64,000 bases of DNA from a bacterium 1XD8-76 (GTDB lineage Bacteria; Bacillota; Clostridia; Lachnospirales; Lachnospiraceae): assembly GCA_003611955.1 (NCBI GenBank), contig RAZE01000003.1, positions 175,345 through 239,344 of the forward strand. Reading direction: 5' to 3'. Below, piece by piece: positions 17,126-24,080 of the stretch (the stretch's first letter is position 1; the number at the start of each line of letters is the position of its first letter). The notes under the pieces are model-generated. The model searched no databases and was not told the origin of the DNA. It saw nothing but the letters and a program-made list of their open reading frames with translations. The translations under genes and the position numbers were made by a program.

Positions 17126-18280
17126 TTGTCGGATATTCTGAACACGATAGATAATTTACCGGATATTTCTTTCATAGACGGATTGACGCTGGAGAACATC
17201 CAGAGCCAGATGTTAAGCGACTTCGTGGCGAAGTACCAGGAGATCACCGGGAAGAAAATACAGCTTTCCAAGTCGGATCCGAACCGCATTATTATGTTAG
17301 GTTGCGCCCAGCTTATATACCAGGGCTTGCAGAACATAGACAAGGGCGGAAAGATGAATTTTCTTAAGTACGCTTACGACGATTATTTAGAGAATATGGG
17401 GGCGCTTAAGAAGGTTACGAGGAACCCAGCAAAGTTCGCCCAGGTTCCGGTCAAGTTCACGCTTTCCGGGAAAAGGGAGGCGGCGACCAGTATCCCCCAG
17501 GGAACCAGGGTAACGGCTGCCTACGAGGTTTACTTTGCTACGATTGAATACGCAGAGATACCGCCGGGGGAAACGGAAGTCACGGTCATGGCGGAATGCA
17601 CAGAGGCTGGGACGATAGGGAACGACTTCGCTGCCGGGGAGCTTACCACCCTGGTGGATCCGATAGGCTTTATTTCCAAGGTTGAGAACACGCAGAAAAG
17701 CACCGGGGGGACGGAGGTAGAGTCAGACCAGAACATGGCAGAAAGAATTTACCTGGCTCCTTCCAGCTATTCTACAGCCGGCCCGGACGACGCTTACGAG
17801 TATTGGGTGAAGGACAGCAACCCCTTTATAGGGGATGTTAAAATAACCAGCCCTACACCGGGCTTAGTTGATATCCGCTTTGTTATGACAGACGGAACCG
17901 TCCCGGACGATACCACCATAGCAGCAGTAACGGCGGCGGTAAACCAGAGAGGAAAGCGGCCGCTTACGGACCAGGTACAAGTAAAGCGTCCGGAAATTGA
18001 AGAATACGAGATAGACGTGACCTATTACATAAACACCAGCGACAGCAACGCGGCAACGGCTATCCAGGCACAGGCAGAAACCGCCGTAGAGGATTATAAG
18101 CTGTGGCAGGCTTCCAAGGTAGGCCGGGACATAAACCCGGATGAGCTTATAGCAAGGCTGAACGACGCAGGGGCAAAAAGGGCGGAAGTCCGGGCGCCAG
18201 CGTTCCGCGTTATAGGGGAAACGGCGAAAGCCCAGTGTACAGGGGTAAATATTATATACGGAGGGCTTGAAAATGATTAG
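17126..18280 (+). CDS. Baseplate protein J
   Basis: 384 residues with the standard J layout: an N-terminal helical segment, LKYAYDDYLENMGALKKVTRNPA, a beta region with TSIPQGTRVTAAYEVYF, AGTIGNDFAAGEL, and GPDDAYEYWVKDSNPFIGDVKI, then a C-terminal alpha/beta part. J proteins form the baseplate wedges with I and W. The start is TTG 17126 with AAAGGAGGTGG upstream. Its stop overlaps the start of I. Confidence 0.9.
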   Translation: MSDILNTIDNLPDISFIDGLTLENIQSQMLSDFVAKYQEITGKKIQLSKSDPNRIIMLGCAQLIYQGLQNIDKGGKMNFLKYAYDDYLENMGALKKVTRNPAKFAQVPVKFTLSGKREAATSIPQGTRVTAAYEVYFATIEYAEIPPGETEVTVMAECTEAGTIGNDFAAGELTTLVDPIGFISKVENTQKSTGGTEVESDQNMAERIYLAPSSYSTAGPDDAYEYWVKDSNPFIGDVKITSPTPGLVDIRFVMTDGTVPDDTTIAAVTAAVNQRGKRPLTDQVQVKRPEIEEYEIDVTYYINTSDSNAATAIQAQAETAVEDYKLWQASKVGRDINPDELIARLNDAGAKRAEVRAPAFRVIGETAKAQCTGVNIIYGGLEND

Positions 18281-19307
18281 TTATTACGACGGGCAACTAA
18301 CAGACATCATGCCCGGAAACATAACCAAAAAGCCGGAAGTAAAGGCGTTAAGCTACGCCTTGCAGCAAGCCTGCCGTCTTCTTTACCGATACAGCCGGAG
18401 GCTCTATATTTATTCCAATTTGGACGAGCAGCCGGAGGAAGTTATAGACCTTCTGGCTTCGGAACTTCGTACCCAGTATTACCGGAGTACGCTGGACATT
18501 GACACGAAGCGGCGGCTTGTAAAAAATACGCTTATTTGGTATATGAGCGCAGGAACGCCCCAGGCAGTAGAGGAACTCGTGGGTGTAGTATTTGGGGAGG
18601 GCGAAGTAAAAGAGTGGTACGAGTACGGCGACAAGCCCTATTATTTTAAGATTGTTACCAACGCAATACTTACACTTGAAATGAACGATTTTTTTTCAAT
18701 TATGATCCGGCGGGTAAAGAATACCCGGTCACACCTTCGGGCGATTGATATACACCGGATTGTAAATCACGAGCTTTTCTCTGGGGCGGCAGTTTTCCCA
18801 AACTATAAGCCGCCTGCAGTAATTGATGGTTACGCCGTAGACCGGGAAGCAAGGCAGACCATACACGCCGGGGCATTGGCATCCCAGCAGAGCCGCCCTG
18901 CGCCGATTTGGGACGGCTTTAAGACTGAGGGCGGAGAAATTACCGCCGGAGTATTTGCAGGGGCAGCAGGAGCCACCAGGACGCACCAGGCGGCCATTGT
19001 GGACGGTTTTAGCTTCGAGGGTAAGGAAGTCATAGGCCAGACGTTTATAGGGGGTGAAATGGCGGCCACAGAGAAGCAGGCAGCCATCCGGGAAGGATTG
19101 GAAGGAGCCGCCTCACCAGTAGAAGGCCATGCTTACACTGGATCCGCAGCGAGGGCGGAGGCGCACCAGAAACCGCCAGCAGTCCGGGAAGGTTTTATCG
19201 TCCAGGGCGAAACAGTAACAGAGGCTATTGTAGCCGCCACGGCTTCAAATAGTAAATACAAGAATACCGTAAAAGAAGGAGGAACCAAGAATGCCACAAC
19301 CATTTAA
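18273..19307 (+). CDS. Tail protein I with C-terminal repeat extension
   Basis: 344 residues. Residues 1-180 match P2 gpI: LPG-like MPGNITKKPEVKALSYAL, DLLASELRTQYYRSTLDIDTKRRLV, GTPQAVEELVGVVFGEGEV. Residues about 183-335 are five imperfect 30-residue units, each starting near (I/V)-x-(D/E)-G-(F/Y/L). P2 gpI lacks this part; here it probably attaches the fibre. ATG 18273 is preferred over TTG 18267 because GGAGGG at 18260-18265 is too close to the TTG. Confidence 0.85.
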   Translation: MISYYDGQLTDIMPGNITKKPEVKALSYALQQACRLLYRYSRRLYIYSNLDEQPEEVIDLLASELRTQYYRSTLDIDTKRRLVKNTLIWYMSAGTPQAVEELVGVVFGEGEVKEWYEYGDKPYYFKIVTNAILTLEMNDFFSIMIRRVKNTRSHLRAIDIHRIVNHELFSGAAVFPNYKPPAVIDGYAVDREARQTIHAGALASQQSRPAPIWDGFKTEGGEITAGVFAGAAGATRTHQAAIVDGFSFEGKEVIGQTFIGGEMAATEKQAAIREGLEGAASPVEGHAYTGSAARAEAHQKPPAVREGFIVQGETVTEAIVAATASNSKYKNTVKEGGTKNATTI

Positions 19308-19893
19308 CAACGCGGTCATGACCAACGCAGGGGCGAGGCTTCTGACCAGGGCGCAGGCCGGGGAAATCAAGATAGAGTTTACCCGGATCGCAGTAGGCAA
19401 CGGCAATTATACCGCAGCCGAAAAGACGCTGGATGCGCTGCAGAAGCGGACAGCCCTTAAATCGCTTAAGAACAGTTATACCCTTTCGGATATTGACGTA
19501 TTCAGCGATTACAGCGTGAAGGTAACGGCGCTTATTACGAACCAGGACCCAGTAACCGGGCAGACCCTCGTAAACGCCGGGTATTACATTAACGAGATGG
19601 GCTTATTTGCCAAGGTAAAGGACGGAGCGGACAGCACGGAAATCCTTTACAGCATCACCACCACAGCCGGGGACAACGGCGACTTTATGCCGCCCTATAA
19701 CGGATATAACCCGGCGCAGATCACCCAGGATTATTTTGCAACCGTAAACAACAGCGCAGAAGTTACAATCGTCAGCACCGGAGCCGCCCTGCTTGCGGAG
19801 GATGCGAACAAGATAAGGGACGACGCCACGAAGCAGAAGTATAAGCTGGGGATTGATAACGGATTGATTTATATACAGGAGGTAGACGAGTAA
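19291..19893 (+). CDS. Tail fibre N-terminal/collar protein
   Basis: 200 residues. MTNAGARLLTRAQAGEIKIEFTRIAVGNGNY is the typical N-terminal phage tail-collar fibre domain (residues 10-40), and AGYYINEMGLFAK is its conserved core. The end has a short helical linker. It likely links the baseplate (gpI) to the adhesin encoded next. ATG 19291 follows GAAGGAGGAACCAAGA and overlaps gpI by 17 bases. The TAA stop overlaps the next ATG. Confidence 0.8.
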   Translation: MPQPFNNAVMTNAGARLLTRAQAGEIKIEFTRIAVGNGNYTAAEKTLDALQKRTALKSLKNSYTLSDIDVFSDYSVKVTALITNQDPVTGQTLVNAGYYINEMGLFAKVKDGADSTEILYSITTTAGDNGDFMPPYNGYNPAQITQDYFATVNNSAEVTIVSTGAALLAEDANKIRDDATKQKYKLGIDNGLIYIQEVDE

Positions 19894-21182
19894 TGGCAGG
19901 AGAAAAGATTTATATTGCAGACAAAGAAACCTTAGACAAGGTTTATAACATTTTGGCATCCGATCCGGTATACGGCTTCATTGAGCATAACGACATCTTA
20001 AGCCCGTCCGCCCGGATTGAGTACATCGGGCTTAATAAGAATTATTCCCCGCTTGCAAGGAATAAGGAAAACGGCAGCATGGTTCTGAACAGTTGGGCGG
20101 ACTTCCCGGTCATTAAAGCAAACAAGCCTTATATGGTTCGGGCAGACGGCACACCGGATTACAGGCTCAAGGAAACGGACTACACCCAGAGGGAGGACGG
20201 CGGCTCTTCCGACGTTGCAAACAGCAGCTATAACGGCGGCGCTTTTTCCTGGCTTATGAAGATTTACAAGAACGAGGAAATGGTCGGCAACGACCGGATC
20301 GTGCGCTTTTCCCTTACCGCCCGCGACGGCTACGAGCCGGTGGGCTTCATTGACCCCAGCAATAACGAGCTGGGGGGCGTATGGCTGCCCATGTTCTACG
20401 GTTCCATTTTGGGAGCGGACGGAGCTACCCCGAAGATGGTAAGCCTTGCAAACTTGCAGCCGACCTATAACAACACCACGGACAAGGAAAAGACAGCTAT
20501 TACCAATTTCAGCAGCCGGGCGGCGTTCCTGGGCGGGCCGATTGTGGAAACCATTATCGACCTTTTGATCATGTTCGCAAAAACAACGAACTTGCAGGAA
20601 GCCTATGGGTACGGAAACTGCAGCGGCTACGACGCCAGCCAGTCCCCGACCTACGGAGTAAAGCGGAACGCCGTAGTGGGCGGCGGGCAGTTCTACGGAA
20701 CCGACGATAAGCTGAGCTTAAATAAGATTTTCCACAGCATAGTCCTGGGCAGCTACCAGCAGTGGATGCGCGACCCTTACGAAGTAGTTGTAAACGGGCG
20801 GGTGAAGGTAAGCAAAAATTACACCTACGATCCGACCGGGGCAAAGTATACGGATACAGGGATCACCGTACCGGATAACAAGACCTGGGACACGAACCAC
20901 AACGCCCTGGACTACCCGGCCCATTTCAGAACCGTACCGGGATACGGCAGTATCCCGGCTTTAGGAATGGACGGAGGGAGCAGCGCGACCGGAGGCTGTG
21001 ACGGGCTTTGGAGAAAAGACCCGAAGCAGACGTTTACGGGCGTCTGCCTACGGTTCGGTGATTGCGGCGTTGGGCTTAATTGCGGACTACGGGCGCGGTT
21101 TTGGTACGACAGTGTCACGTATGCGACCTGGAGCGTCGGCGCCGCCGATCTTCTTTTACCACCTGTCGGCGTAGCCGTTTAG
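19893..21182 (+). CDS. DGR target: variable receptor-binding tail protein
   Basis: 429 residues. The C-terminal half (about 130-429) looks like a C-type-lectin/FGE-type fold, with repeated Gly/Trp/Asn loops (GGVWLPMFYGSI, LGSYQQWMRDPYE, GGCDGLWRKDPKQTF). Residues 383-418 are encoded by the variable repeat. Compared with the template, nine Asn codons have become Asp390, Gly392, Val393, Phe403, Tyr405, Asp406, Tyr410, Thr412 and Ser414, and Ile415 is Val. Residue 399 is Leu where the template has Pro. Conserved Gly, Arg, Trp and Cys hold the scaffold. The product should be the host-binding tip of the fibre. It starts at ATG 19893 (TAATG overlap). Confidence 0.85.
   Translation: MAGEKIYIADKETLDKVYNILASDPVYGFIEHNDILSPSARIEYIGLNKNYSPLARNKENGSMVLNSWADFPVIKANKPYMVRADGTPDYRLKETDYTQREDGGSSDVANSSYNGGAFSWLMKIYKNEEMVGNDRIVRFSLTARDGYEPVGFIDPSNNELGGVWLPMFYGSILGADGATPKMVSLANLQPTYNNTTDKEKTAITNFSSRAAFLGGPIVETIIDLLIMFAKTTNLQEAYGYGNCSGYDASQSPTYGVKRNAVVGGGQFYGTDDKLSLNKIFHSIVLGSYQQWMRDPYEVVVNGRVKVSKNYTYDPTGAKYTDTGITVPDNKTWDTNHNALDYPAHFRTVPGYGSIPALGMDGGSSATGGCDGLWRKDPKQTFTGVCLRFGDCGVGLNCGLRARFWYDSVTYATWSVGAADLLLPPVGVAV
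21038..21146 (+). repeat. DGR variable repeat (VR)
   Basis: 109 bp at the 3' end of the adhesin gene, aligned without gaps to 21287-21395 (offset 249). There are 14 mismatches: 13 at positions that are A in the template (to G 7, T 5, C 1) and one C-to-T at VR 21088. The template stretch has 26 A, so half have changed. The repeat ends in GC-rich TCGGCGCCGCC (21136-21146), a good candidate for the initiation site of mutagenic homing. Confidence 0.92.
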
Positions 21183-21286
21183 GGGGTCTGGGGGTGCGAA
21201 GCAATTCCCCCAGGAGATACCGGAGCTTTGAAGCAGCGTAAATTATAAGCAACAAAATATAAGGGGATAGGGGCGGCGTCACCTGG

Positions 21287-21395
21287 GGGCGTCTGCCTAC
21301 GGTTCGGTAATTGCAACAATGGGCTTAATTGCGGACCACGGGCGCGGAATTGGAACAACAGTGTCACGAATGCGAACTGGAACATCGGCGCCGCC
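21287..21395 (+). repeat. DGR template repeat (TR)
   Basis: 109 bp between the adhesin gene and the reverse transcriptase gene. Read in the adhesin frame it is rich in AAC/AAT codons (N-C-N-N-G, N-W-N-N-S, N-A-N-W-N), the usual design that maximises amino-acid change upon adenine mutagenesis without creating stops. It ends in the same TCGGCGCCGCC as VR, then diverges into a T-run. It is transcribed as the template RNA copied by the reverse transcriptase. The 104 bases between 21183 and 21286 hold no gene. Confidence 0.92.
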
Positions 21396-21588
21396 TTTTT
21401 TCTATTCATACGGTTCATTAACTTAAAGCCGCCCTTATTCCTACACCCCTGGGCGTTGAAATACGCCTTAACCGCCATTATTGGAAGGGTAAGTGGTAAA
21501 TTAACTTGATACAGGGCGCACGGTAAAGCGGTCGCACCTGCCGTGCGTAGAGGATAGAAGAAAAAATATTCTTATAGGAGTATTGTTT

Positions 21589-22821
21589 ATGCGGAAGAAG
21601 GAGCTGTGGCAGAAAGTAGAAAAAGCCGCAACGGAAAGAGGCGTTAAACAGTACAAATATTTGTATCGCCGTATGCTTGACGAAAACATAATAAGAAAAG
21701 CATACAAGAAGCTGCGGAAGGGCAAAACGAAGCGAATAGAGATACAGAAGATAGACGCCGATCTTGATAACGAAGTCGCCGCCATGCGGCGCATGATAGA
21801 GAATACGAAGCCGCCAGACGTTCCGGTGGAACACCCGGAGCTGGCATATAAGCCGAAAAAGCGCAAGCCGAAAATCATAAGGGAAAAGGGCAAAACCCGG
21901 AAGATATTTATGCCGGAGATACACGAGCAATGGCTGCACCATATAATCGTCCTTATTTTGGAGCCGATTATAACAGCCACGGCTTACCCATATTCCTGCG
22001 GCAGCTTCCCGAAGCGGGGCGCACATTACGGCAAGAAACGGCTTTTAAAAATTATCCAGGGCGGAAAGAATATCCGGAATTTTGCGAAGATTGACATCCG
22101 CCATTTTTACGACAGCATACGGCTGGACATTCTTATGCGGGAGCTTCGCATAAGAATAAAAGACGAGCTTTTTCTATACATTGTGGAGCTTTGCTTACAA
22201 GGCTTTAAGAAGGGAATACCGCTGGGCTTCTACATTTCCCAGTGGCTGGCAAATTATTTGTTGGAGCCGCTGGATCACTTCATAACGGACAAGCTGGGAA
22301 TACCGAACCTTATCCGCTATATGGATGATATTGTTTTAGGACACGACAACAAAAAGAAGTTGCACCAGGCAATAGTAGAAATTAAGAAATTCATAGGGCG
22401 GAGGTTCCGGCTGAAGCTGAAGCGAAACTACCAGGTCTTTAAGTTCAACTACCAGAAGAAGAACGGGAAGGTCGTAGGGCGCGTTATTGATTTTATGGGC
22501 TTCCTTTTCTTCCGCAACCGGACAACGATGCGGAAAGCTATTATGCTTTCAGCCACCAGGCTGGCCAGCAAGCTACACGCAGCAAAGGAAGCCGGGAGGG
22601 GATATTTTAAGAAACACTTAGAGGCAATGTTAAGCTATATGGGCTGGTTCAGTTGTACGGACACTTACGACGCATACCAGGACTATATAAAGCCTTACAT
22701 AAAAGTAAGACAGCTTAAGAAAATTATTTCAAAATTGACAAGGAGGGCAAACAGAAATGAAGCAGTGGACACAGGAACGAAGCGCAAGCCGGCCGGCAGA
22801 ATTGCAGCTTGTGGCGCCTGA
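21589..22821 (+). CDS. DGR reverse transcriptase
   Basis: 410 residues. Motif A is KIDIRHFYDS (Asp169). Motif 4 is LGFYISQ (residues 212-218), the LGxxxSQ form seen in DGR enzymes rather than in group II introns. The active site is YMDD (244-247), and a basic C-terminal thumb follows. No endonuclease or maturase domain is present. The first about 100 residues are basic and helical. ATG 21589 is chosen because ATAGGAG at 21574-21580 is 8 bases away; the TTG at 21583 is too close. The last 65 bases overlap the next gene. It copies TR RNA with errors at A and writes the cDNA into VR. Confidence 0.93.
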   Translation: MRKKELWQKVEKAATERGVKQYKYLYRRMLDENIIRKAYKKLRKGKTKRIEIQKIDADLDNEVAAMRRMIENTKPPDVPVEHPELAYKPKKRKPKIIREKGKTRKIFMPEIHEQWLHHIIVLILEPIITATAYPYSCGSFPKRGAHYGKKRLLKIIQGGKNIRNFAKIDIRHFYDSIRLDILMRELRIRIKDELFLYIVELCLQGFKKGIPLGFYISQWLANYLLEPLDHFITDKLGIPNLIRYMDDIVLGHDNKKKLHQAIVEIKKFIGRRFRLKLKRNYQVFKFNYQKKNGKVVGRVIDFMGFLFFRNRTTMRKAIMLSATRLASKLHAAKEAGRGYFKKHLEAMLSYMGWFSCTDTYDAYQDYIKPYIKVRQLKKIISKLTRRANRNEAVDTGTKRKPAGRIAACGA

Positions 22822-23032
22822 TACTTTCATCCAGCGCCGGAACATTCAGCAGGAGGAACACGAAGCCACGGAGCAGGCGGCAGCCTATACGGACTTCGTA
22901 TGCGAGAGCCGGGAGATCAGCGTCGGAGAGTACGAGATGCTTAAGAGCATAGAGGAAATCCGGACGGACGAGGCAGTGAGCGCAGCTATTGACGAGTACA
23001 CGATGCAGCTTATGGAAGGAGGGCTTTTATAA
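22757..23032 (+). CDS. Hypothetical phage protein
   Basis: 91 residues, starting inside the reverse transcriptase gene with AGGAGG at 22741-22746. The first half has scattered Arg/Gln and the second is helical and acidic (GEYEMLKSIEEIRTDEAVSAAIDEYTMQL). It has neither the length nor the basic four-helix character of Avd, the usual DGR partner. Genes of this kind often sit before XkdX in Bacillota phages, downstream of tail fibres. The function is unknown. Confidence 0.65.
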   Translation: MKQWTQERSASRPAELQLVAPDTFIQRRNIQQEEHEATEQAAAYTDFVCESREISVGEYEMLKSIEEIRTDEAVSAAIDEYTMQLMEGGLL

Positions 23033-23175
23033 TGGCTTCGATTTTAGTAAACAGCCTTAAGAGGCTTTATGCAGCAGGCAGAGTCACCAGGGAACAGATC
23101 GGGGAACGGGTAGAGAAGGGAACCATCACCGAAGCCGATTACCAGGAGATCACGGGGGAGGAATATGGAGAATAG
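23032..23175 (+). CDS. XkdX-family small phage protein
   Basis: 47 residues (MASILVNSLKRLYAAGRVTR... ending EEYGE). The pattern LKRLYAAGRVT-x-EQI-x-x-x-V-x-x-G-x-I-x-x-x-x-YQ-x-ITG-x-x-Y is the XkdX signature. XkdX-like proteins lie at the end of tail operons, next to lysis genes; their role is unknown. The start overlaps the preceding TAA (TAATG), and the stop lies inside the next gene. Confidence 0.8.
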   Translation: MASILVNSLKRLYAAGRVTREQIGERVEKGTITEADYQEITGEEYGE

Positions 23176-23359
23176 GAGCAGCGGCCCGCTGGAGATAGTA
23201 GAGCAGCAGAACGCCATTATAAGAATCCAGAGCGGCGTTATTGACGAGCTTTTCTTGCTTCTTATGCAACACATAAGCGCAGAAGAAGCGGACGGCCTTC
23301 CGTGTATTGCCAGGATTAACCAGGCGGCGGAAATCCGGGCGGGAATCGGCTTAGACTAA
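23165..23359 (+). CDS. Hypothetical small phage protein
   Basis: 64 residues. A single predicted helix (LEIVEQQNAIIRIQSGVIDELFLLLMQHISAEE region, about residues 9-42) carries a hydrophobic face, followed by a short tail. It is not recognised. ATG 23165 overlaps XkdX by 11 bases, with GGGGGAGGA upstream. It is the last gene before the hairpin that separates tail and lysis genes. Confidence 0.6.
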   Translation: MENRSSGPLEIVEQQNAIIRIQSGVIDELFLLLMQHISAEEADGLPCIARINQAAEIRAGIGLD

Positions 23360-23380
23360 TATTTCTACACTAAAAGGCAA

Positions 23381-23431
23381 AAGGCCCAGGAAACGGCGCA
23401 GGACGCGCCGTGGAAGGGGCTTATTTTATTG
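23381..23431 (+). terminator. Stem-loop between tail and lysis modules, possible terminator
   Basis: ACGGCGC (23393-23399) and GCGCCGT (23405-23411) pair perfectly with a 5-base loop, and flanking AAGGCCC and GGGGCTT can lengthen the stem. TTATTTTATT follows. The T tract is interrupted, so termination may be partial. Confidence 0.5.
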
Positions 23432-23451
23432 CAAGAAGGGAGGGCAAAAGC

Positions 23452-23760
23452 ATGGACACACCCATCACCAGGGCAGAGCATCAGGAATTTGCAAAACGGC
23501 AGGACGAGGAAAACAAGCGGCAGAACAAGCGGATCGACGAGCTGGAGGAAACCGTGCGCCAGATTGGAACGCTTACCGCTTCCGTTGAAAAGCTGGCCGT
23601 AAGCATTGAGAGCATGGCGAAGGAGCAGGAGCAGCAGGGAAAACAGCTCCGGGAGCTTGAAGCAAAGGACGGCGAGATGTGGCGGAAGATTGTAGGCTAC
23701 ATAGCAACCGCCATTGTCGGCATTGTTATCGGCTTTGTTTTCAAGCAGATCGGGATGTAA
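23452..23760 (+). CDS. XhlA-like hemolysin/holin accessory protein
   Basis: 102 residues. A long charged coiled coil (about residues 8-75; RQDEENKRQNKRIDELEETV) is followed by one C-terminal membrane segment (GYIATAIVGIVIGFVFKQ). This is the XhlA layout seen next to holins in Bacillota prophages, where XhlA helps membrane permeabilisation during lysis. The start at ATG 23452 has AAGAAGGGAGGG upstream. An in-frame start at 23410 lies in the hairpin and is unlikely. Confidence 0.75.
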   Translation: MDTPITRAEHQEFAKRQDEENKRQNKRIDELEETVRQIGTLTASVEKLAVSIESMAKEQEQQGKQLRELEAKDGEMWRKIVGYIATAIVGIVIGFVFKQIGM

Positions 23761-23830
23761 CAGGGCAACCGCGCCGGAAGGTTGGGAAACCCCGGCGCAA
23801 AAAAAATAAACCTTAAAGGAGGACAACACC

Positions 23831-24070
23831 ATGAAACAGATTAACTGGGTAAAGAAACTTACAAGCCGGAAACTTTGGACGGCGGTCGCTTCCTTCGTTT
23901 CCATGATGATCCTGGCAACGGGCGGAGCCGAGAACACGGCGACGCAGGTAACGGCACTTATTATGGCCGGTGCTTCCGTTATTGCCTACATTATCGGGGA
24001 AGGATTGACGGATGCGGCAAACATTGAGGGCGAGGTCGGGATCGAGGTCCAGGAGGATACCGAGGAATAG
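23831..24070 (+). CDS. Phage holin
   Basis: 79 residues. NWVKKLTSRKLWTAVASFVSMM is a short amphipathic start running into the first hydrophobic segment (about 15-30). A second follows (TALIMAGASVIAYIIGEGLTDA), and the tail is acidic. The two segments and charged tail fit small phage holins of Bacillota, which open the membrane for the endolysin encoded next. The ribosome site is AAAGGAGGACAACACC before ATG 23831. Confidence 0.82.
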   Translation: MKQINWVKKLTSRKLWTAVASFVSMMILATGGAENTATQVTALIMAGASVIAYIIGEGLTDAANIEGEVGIEVQEDTEE

Positions 24071-24080
24071 GAGGCAGACC

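Noticed and set aside
21590..22800. Reverse transcriptase as group II intron or retron
   Set aside because: It has no maturase or endonuclease domain, no intron domain V near it and no msr/msd. The VR/TR pair and LGFYISQ motif place it in a DGR.
22757..23032. Candidate Avd gene of the DGR
   Set aside because: It is only 91 residues, acidic in its helical half, and resembles small ORFs before XkdX in phages without DGRs.
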